The notes under the pieces: model-generated
Databases searched by the model: none
Told to the model about the DNA's origin: nothing
What the model saw: the letters and a program-made list of their open reading frames with translations, nothing else
Made by a program: the position numbers and the translations under genes
Shown here: piece after piece, positions 13,427 to 16,868 of the stretch
Numbering within the stretch: the first letter of the stretch is position 1
Layout: the number at the start of each line of letters is the position of its first letter
Assembly (NCBI GenBank): GCA_014871605.1
Contig: WGSQ01000025.1
Span: 1-16,868 of the forward strand
Direction: 5' to 3'
DNA length: 16,868 nucleotides
From: Collinsella sp.
Lineage (GTDB): Bacteria; Actinomycetota; Coriobacteriia; Coriobacteriales; Coriobacteriaceae

Positions 13427-13445
13427 AAACGCTCGGGCGTTTTTT
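13427..13445 (+). terminator. Small T-tailed hairpin in the rpiB-cyuA intergenic region
   Basis: AAACGC (13427-13432) pairs with GCGTTT (13437-13442) around TCGG, and the T run continues to 13445. It has the form of a short intrinsic terminator on the plus strand, but no plus-strand gene lies directly upstream, so its role is unclear. Confidence 0.35.
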
Positions 13446-13560
13446 GATCAAACGCTTTAGCATGCAACAAGATCGGCTTCTCATGAATAATTCCGCCAGT
13501 TTGCGCTTGGGCGCCGTCCGCCGGAACCATGGTTGCGGTTTTTGATGCATTGTTATCAAA
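13443..13560. promoter_or_regulatory. TTTGAT dyads and promoter region upstream of cyuA
   Basis: TTTGATCAAA (13443-13452) is a perfect palindrome, and TTTGAT-n8-ATCAAA (13541-13560) is a second dyad with the same half-site. The second overlaps a candidate extended -10, TGTTATCAA (13551-13559), with TTGCGG (13533-13538) as possible -35. A regulator binding both could control cyuA and rpiB. The spacing differs from an FNR box (TTGAT-n4-ATCAA). Confidence 0.35.
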
Positions 13561-13615
13561 TAAAAGAGCTAACTATTTTTGAGAGGCCAGCCCGTTATAC
13601 AAGTAGGAGATACCT

Positions 13616-14935
13616 ATGCCTGCCGATTCCCTTCGTGATACTGCGTTTTGCGATGTTTTGAACTGCGAGCTTGTCTGTGCGCTCGGCTGCACCGAACCCA
13701 TTGCCGTTGCCTATGCGGCGGCGCTGGCGAGCCAGACGCTCGGTTGCGAACCCGATCATATGGATGTTGCCTGCTCGGGCAATATCATCAAGAACGTTAA
13801 GAGCGTGACCGTGCCCAACTCGGGTGGCATGCACGGTATTGAAGCCGCGGCCGTGCTGGGTGCCGTGGGCGGTGACGCCAAGAGCGCGCTCGAGGTGCTC
13901 GAGAGCGTTGACGATAAAGACCGTGCTCGCGTGACCGAGCTCCTCGCCGATGCCGGTTACTGCGATGTGTCGCTTGTCGAGGGTGTGCCCAACCTCTACA
14001 TCAAGGTGACTGCCACGGCCGGGGGCCATACCGCGGTCGTCGAGATTACCGACCACCACACTAATGTTACGTGCCATACGCTCGACGGTATTCCGGTATG
14101 CGGCAAGTCGGCGGGGGAGTGTGCCGCCTGTGCCGAGCGCGTCGTGGCCGAGCGTGCGGCAGATAGCGCCGACACGCCTATGTCGATCGAGTCCATCATC
14201 GACTTTATCGAGGACGGCGACATCGAGGGCGCCCGCGCTGCCGTTGAGCGTCAGATTGAGCTGAACGGCGCGATCAGCGCCGAAGGCCTGGCGCACGCTT
14301 GGGGTGCCGAGGTTGGCCGTACGCTGCTGGGTGCTCGTGCCGATGACGTCGCCTGCCGCGCCCGTGCCCGTGCGGCCGCCGGGTCCGACGCCCGCATGAA
14401 CGGTTGCGCGCTGCCGGTCGCCATTGTGTGCGGCTCGGGCAATCAGGGCATTACCTGCGCATTGCCCGTCATGGAGTATGCCGAGTACCTGCGTTGCGAC
14501 CACGAGCGCCTGGTGCGCGCCGTGATGCTGTCCGATCTTATCGCCGTGCATATCAAGAGCTATATTGGTGCGCTTTCGGCGTTTTGCGGTGCTATTTGCG
14601 CTGCATGCGGCGCCGGCGCTGCGATTACCTGGCTGTGCGGTGGCACGCGCGAACAGATTGGCGCGACCGTCTCGAACACGCTCGGTAACGTGGGCGGCAT
14701 CGTGTGCGACGGCGCCAAGGCGAGCTGTGCCGCCAAGATCTCGGCTGCCGTCGATGCGGCGATTCTGGGCCATGATATGGCCATGCAGGGTCGCGGCTTC
14801 CGCGCCGGCGAGGGCCTGATCCAAGATACCGTTGAGCAAACAATCGCCAGTATGGGCTACGTAGGCCGCGTGGGCATGAAGGACACCGACATCGAGATCC
14901 TCAACATCATGATCGGCAAAACCCAGGTGTGCTAG
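13616..14935 (+). CDS. cyuA: UPF0597-family L-cysteine desulfidase (CyuA type), 439 aa
   Basis: The UPF0597 family includes E. coli CyuA (YhaM) and archaeal CdsB, oxygen-sensitive [4Fe-4S] enzymes that degrade L-cysteine to pyruvate, ammonia and sulfide. They are related to the alpha chain of iron-sulfur L-serine dehydratase, so annotation as serine ammonia-lyase is an alternative. GCTEPIAVAYAAALA places the key cysteine at residue 25, the same position as in CdsB. Candidate cluster ligands are C272 in VCGSGNQG and C324, C328 and C331 in FCGAICAACGAG. SGNIIKNVKSVTVPNSGG and CDGAKASCAAKI are family blocks. Length is close to the E. coli protein. ATG 13616 has TAGGAGA about 6 nt upstream. It likely stands alone, with its own upstream dyads; a hairpin overlaps its stop codon. 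An anaerobic cytoplasmic setting is expected. Confidence 0.9.
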   Translation: MPADSLRDTAFCDVLNCELVCALGCTEPIAVAYAAALASQTLGCEPDHMDVACSGNIIKNVKSVTVPNSGGMHGIEAAAVLGAVGGDAKSALEVLESVDDKDRARVTELLADAGYCDVSLVEGVPNLYIKVTATAGGHTAVVEITDHHTNVTCHTLDGIPVCGKSAGECAACAERVVAERAADSADTPMSIESIIDFIEDGDIEGARAAVERQIELNGAISAEGLAHAWGAEVGRTLLGARADDVACRARARAAAGSDARMNGCALPVAIVCGSGNQGITCALPVMEYAEYLRCDHERLVRAVMLSDLIAVHIKSYIGALSAFCGAICAACGAGAAITWLCGGTREQIGATVSNTLGNVGGIVCDGAKASCAAKISAAVDAAILGHDMAMQGRGFRAGEGLIQDTVEQTIASMGYVGRVGMKDTDIEILNIMIGKTQVC

Positions 14936-14962
14936 TTACGCGGTTTTACCAAACCGCGTAAC
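14935..14962 (+). terminator. Hairpin overlapping the cyuA stop codon
   Basis: Perfect 12-nt arms GTTACGCGGTTT (14935-14946) and AAACCGCGTAAC (14951-14962) enclose TACC. The first base of the stem is the last base of the TAG stop. No T tract follows, so it may stabilise the 3' end, with termination at the next element. Confidence 0.6.
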
Positions 14963-14979
14963 CAGTCGACGCTGCAAAC

Positions 14980-15074
14980 GCCCCTAAGCGGCAATCTGCC
15001 TTTCAATCGTCGGGCATGGCCAGAAGGCCTATGCCCTCCTCTTTCAAGGCACATTGCTCGCTTAGGGGCATTTT
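14980..15074 (+). terminator. Large nested hairpin ending in a T run, downstream of cyuA
   Basis: Outer arms 14980-15002 and 15046-15069 pair over 23-24 nt with one single-base bulge and one mismatch, from GCCCCTAAGCG with CGCTTAGGGGC at the base. An inner hairpin, GGGCAT+GGCC (15012-15021) with GGCC+ATGCCC (15026-15036), has loop AGAA. The base is followed by ATTTTCG, giving terminator character on the plus strand. The size is far larger than the argH or ndk terminators. Confidence 0.7.
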
Positions 15075-15124
15075 CGCTGACTTGTGCTCAACCTGCGGCG
15101 ATATTTGGTTTGGAGCGAGGGGTC

Positions 15125-15883
15125 CTACGACAGTTCGTGGGCTACTTGGTGCTCGTAGAAGGCCTCGATTACGGCGTTAAAGTCGCGGGCGAAGTCTTCC
15201 ATGGTTCCGTGCCAGGTGGCTCGGCCGGGTTTTCCCTGGCCAACATAGGCAGTTTGAATGCCGCAGGCGGGGCTGGGGAAGTCTCGCTTGGGATCGTTGC
15301 CCACCATAAGGACCTCGTGCGGCTCGAGTCCCATCACCTGAAGCTGCTCTAGATAGTAGGTGGCATCGGGCTTGCAACGGGTGGTGTTTCCCATGTGCGT
15401 GACGAGCTCAAAGGGGGCGTCGGCCAGGTCGCCCCAGCCCATGCGGCACTCGATGGCCCCCTGCGGAAAGCTGGGGTTGGTAAAGAGCGCGCAGCGCAGC
15501 CCAGCGTCCTGTACGGCCTGGAGCGCGGCGTGCGCGCCCGGCATGGCGTGGGCGTTAATGACATCGTCGTTCTTGTACGGAAGAACTTCGCGGTCGTAGA
15601 AGGTAAACGCCTCGTAGATGAGGGGATCGGAGAGGCAGATGCCGCATCGGCGCTCGACCTCTTCTTGGTAAAACTCAAGATTGGTGCGGTTGTCCGTGCC
15701 GCTGCGGCGATTGGCGTTGAGGTCGACCAGGATGGTGCCGAGGCGTGCCATCGTGCCACCGCGGCTGCGGCGCCCGATATCCGCGAGCATCGAAGAGACA
15801 TCCTTAAAATAGCGAAGGATGAACGCGTTGAGGTTGATGCTAAGAAGCGTCTCGTCCATATCGAAAACGACTGCTTTGAGCAC
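15125..15883 (-). CDS. HAD family hydrolase, 252 aa
   Basis: This is a HAD superfamily hydrolase, probably subfamily I with an all-helical cap inserted after motif I. Motifs are VVFDMDETLL (D8, D10), motif II LFTNPSF, the lysine of RCKPDATYY and motif IV VGNDPKRDF. Phosphatase activity is likely; the substrate is unknown. I take GTG 15883 as start because AAAGG (15891-15895) lies 7 nt upstream and motif I then falls at residue 8, normal for the family. The frame stays open to 16054 and an ATG start there would add 57 residues, but that stretch (positively charged, no similarity) has no ribosome binding site I can see. The gene is divergent from rpsA and faces the cyuA terminator. It is not closely similar to the Cof-type HAD at 7376-8203. 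Confidence 0.9.
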   Translation of the reverse strand: MLKAVVFDMDETLLSINLNAFILRYFKDVSSMLADIGRRSRGGTMARLGTILVDLNANRRSGTDNRTNLEFYQEEVERRCGICLSDPLIYEAFTFYDREVLPYKNDDVINAHAMPGAHAALQAVQDAGLRCALFTNPSFPQGAIECRMGWGDLADAPFELVTHMGNTTRCKPDATYYLEQLQVMGLEPHEVLMVGNDPKRDFPSPACGIQTAYVGQGKPGRATWHGTMEDFARDFNAVIEAFYEHQVAHELS

Positions 15884-16198
15884 GCGGGCACCTTTCTCGA
15901 AAAATCGTTCCAGAATCGTTGGCTCCGGATACTTTACCCCAAAGCCGAATGCCTGGCTGGTTATCGTCAAGTTGCGGAGACGTGTGTTCATAAGATTACG
16001 AAAAAGTCTCCACACGAGTAAAAAATCGCAGTTCACGCTTGAAATCGAACTCATTTCCCCGTAACCTATACGAACGTGATTGCATAAGCGTCACATTAGT
16101 ATCTGTCGGCTCCCGAGTGTTCCTAAACGTTGTGTGCTTGTCGCACCCTTCTGTAGGTCCTAGCAATCGGGGCCCCGTAGTTCGAAAGGGGTCCACCT
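15884..16198. other. Divergent intergenic region between the HAD gene and rpsA
   Basis: This 315-nt stretch must contain the promoters of both genes. I see no convincing -35/-10 pair for either. Items present: an inverted repeat GGAGAC (15976-15981) / GTCTCC (16006-16011); TATACG at 16067-16072 and TAGTAT at 16097-16102 as possible -10 boxes for rpsA; and the perfect palindrome CGGGGCCCCG (16168-16177) shortly before the rpsA ribosome binding site. No credible small ORF was found. Confidence 0.45.
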
Positions 16199-16868
16199 TT
16201 GAGTGAGATTCAGAACTCGTCCATTTTCTCTCTTGACGATGTCAACGAGGAGGAGATGAACAACCTCATCGACGGTACGATTACCGACTTTGATGAGGGC
16301 GATCTCGTTAACGGCACTGTCGTTAAGATTGAGCATGACGAGGTGCTCGTTGACATCGGATTCAAGTCCGAGGGCGTTATCCCGGTCCGCGAGCTGTCCA
16401 TCCGCAAGGACGCTAACCCTGCAGACATCGTTGCACTCGGTGATCCCATCGAGGCCCTGGTTCTCCAGAAGGAGGACAAGGACGGTCGTCTGGTCCTCTC
16501 CAAGAAGCGTGCTGAGTACGAGCGTGCTTGGAACCGCATCGAGGAGAAGTTCAACTCCGGCGAGAACGTCGAGGGCGAGGTCATCGAGGTTGTCAAGGGC
16601 GGCCTGATCCTCGACATCGGCCTGCGTGGCTTCCTGCCCGCTTCCCTCGTCGACCTCCGTCGTGTCAAGGACCTCACCTCCTACATGGGCACCCGCATCG
16701 AGGCCCGCGTCATCGAGATGGACCGCAACCGCAACAACGTTGTCCTCTCCCGTCGCGTCGTGCTCGAGGAGTCCCGTAAGGCCGAGCGCTCTGAGATCCT
16801 GTCCAAGCTCAAGTCTGGCATGCGTCTCCAGGGCACCGTTTCCTCCATCGTCGACTTAGGAGCCATAG
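16199..16868 (+). CDS. rpsA: 30S ribosomal protein S1 (partial, C-terminus off the right edge)
   Basis: S1 binds mRNA and helps the 30S subunit start translation; it is built of repeated S1 (OB-fold) domains. The visible 223 codons start SEIQNSSIFSLDDVNEEEM, followed by a first S1 repeat (GDLVNGTVVKIEHDEVLVDI then GFKSEGVIPVREL), a second one (GENVEGEVIEVVKGGLILDI then GLRGFLPASLV) and the beginning of a third (SGMRLQGTVSSIVDLGAI). These are typical of Gram-positive-type S1. The start is TTG 16199, with GAAAGGGG (16184-16191) 7 nt upstream. No ATG or GTG exists in frame nearby: the next in-frame ATG is 19 codons downstream (16256) and would cut the N-terminus. Codon use is strongly biased, as expected for an abundant protein. 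Confidence 0.95.
   Translation, partial: MSEIQNSSIFSLDDVNEEEMNNLIDGTITDFDEGDLVNGTVVKIEHDEVLVDIGFKSEGVIPVRELSIRKDANPADIVALGDPIEALVLQKEDKDGRLVLSKKRAEYERAWNRIEEKFNSGENVEGEVIEVVKGGLILDIGLRGFLPASLVDLRRVKDLTSYMGTRIEARVIEMDRNRNNVVLSRRVVLEESRKAERSEILSKLKSGMRLQGTVSSIVDLGAI

Noticed and set aside
13595..14839. 414-codon minus-strand ORF inside cyuA
   Set aside because: Antisense shadow; the plus strand encodes a full-length UPF0597 protein.
16076..16095. CRP-like dyad GTGA...TCAC upstream of rpsA
   Set aside because: The spacing of the half-sites (11 nt) does not fit a CRP site and the match is only four bases each side.
1..16868. CRISPR array, tRNA, rRNA, prophage or defence genes
   Set aside because: Looked for on both strands; no spaced direct repeats, no tRNA cloverleaf sequence and no mobile-element or defence protein motifs were seen.

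Overview
The window reads as chromosomal DNA of a high-GC actinobacterium. Gene content, codon use and the style of intergenic palindromes look most like a gut Coriobacteriia member such as Collinsella. That assignment is inference from protein and intergenic character, not a database match. Everything recognised is core metabolism or information processing. I see no phage, integrase, transposase, CRISPR array, tRNA or rRNA.

Layout. 1-1151: the 5' part of thiC on the minus strand, running off the left edge, with a TPP riboswitch. 1152-1673: an unknown single-pass membrane protein on the plus strand. 1704-2704: yaaA (minus), bracketed by two copies of one palindromic repeat. 2718-4115: an M18 aminopeptidase (minus). 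4282-7032: polA (plus), divergent from the aminopeptidase. 7033-7399: a hairpin-dense convergent region. 7376-8203: a Cof-type HAD phosphatase (minus). 8204-11936: the arginine region, with an arginine-rich leader ORF, argG, an unrecognised 56-aa ORF and argH, all plus. 12321-12725: ndk. 12877-13344: rpiB (minus). 13616-14935: a UPF0597/CyuA-type iron-sulfur L-cysteine desulfidase. 14980-15074: a nested hairpin. 15125-15883: a second HAD hydrolase (minus). 16199 to the right edge: the 5' part of rpsA.

How the genes work together. ArgG and ArgH are the last two steps of arginine synthesis (citrulline plus aspartate to argininosuccinate, then to arginine plus fumarate). The most interesting finding sits upstream of argG. 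A 24-codon ORF with a good ribosome binding site has six arginine codons in its last ten, four of them CGA, while none of the 12 arginine codons of argG is CGA. It is followed by competing hairpins and a T-tailed hairpin before argG. This looks like translation-coupled arginine attenuation. thiC is probably controlled by TPP through its riboswitch. The other genes look like independent units separated by intrinsic terminators.

The second theme is intergenic palindromes: two copies of a TTGCGGTGGAATA-armed repeat flanking yaaA, a 33-nt near-perfect inverted repeat nested inside a perfect 17-nt one downstream of polA, and a nested roughly 90-nt hairpin downstream of cyuA. Their sizes exceed ordinary terminators, and they deserve a genome-wide copy search.
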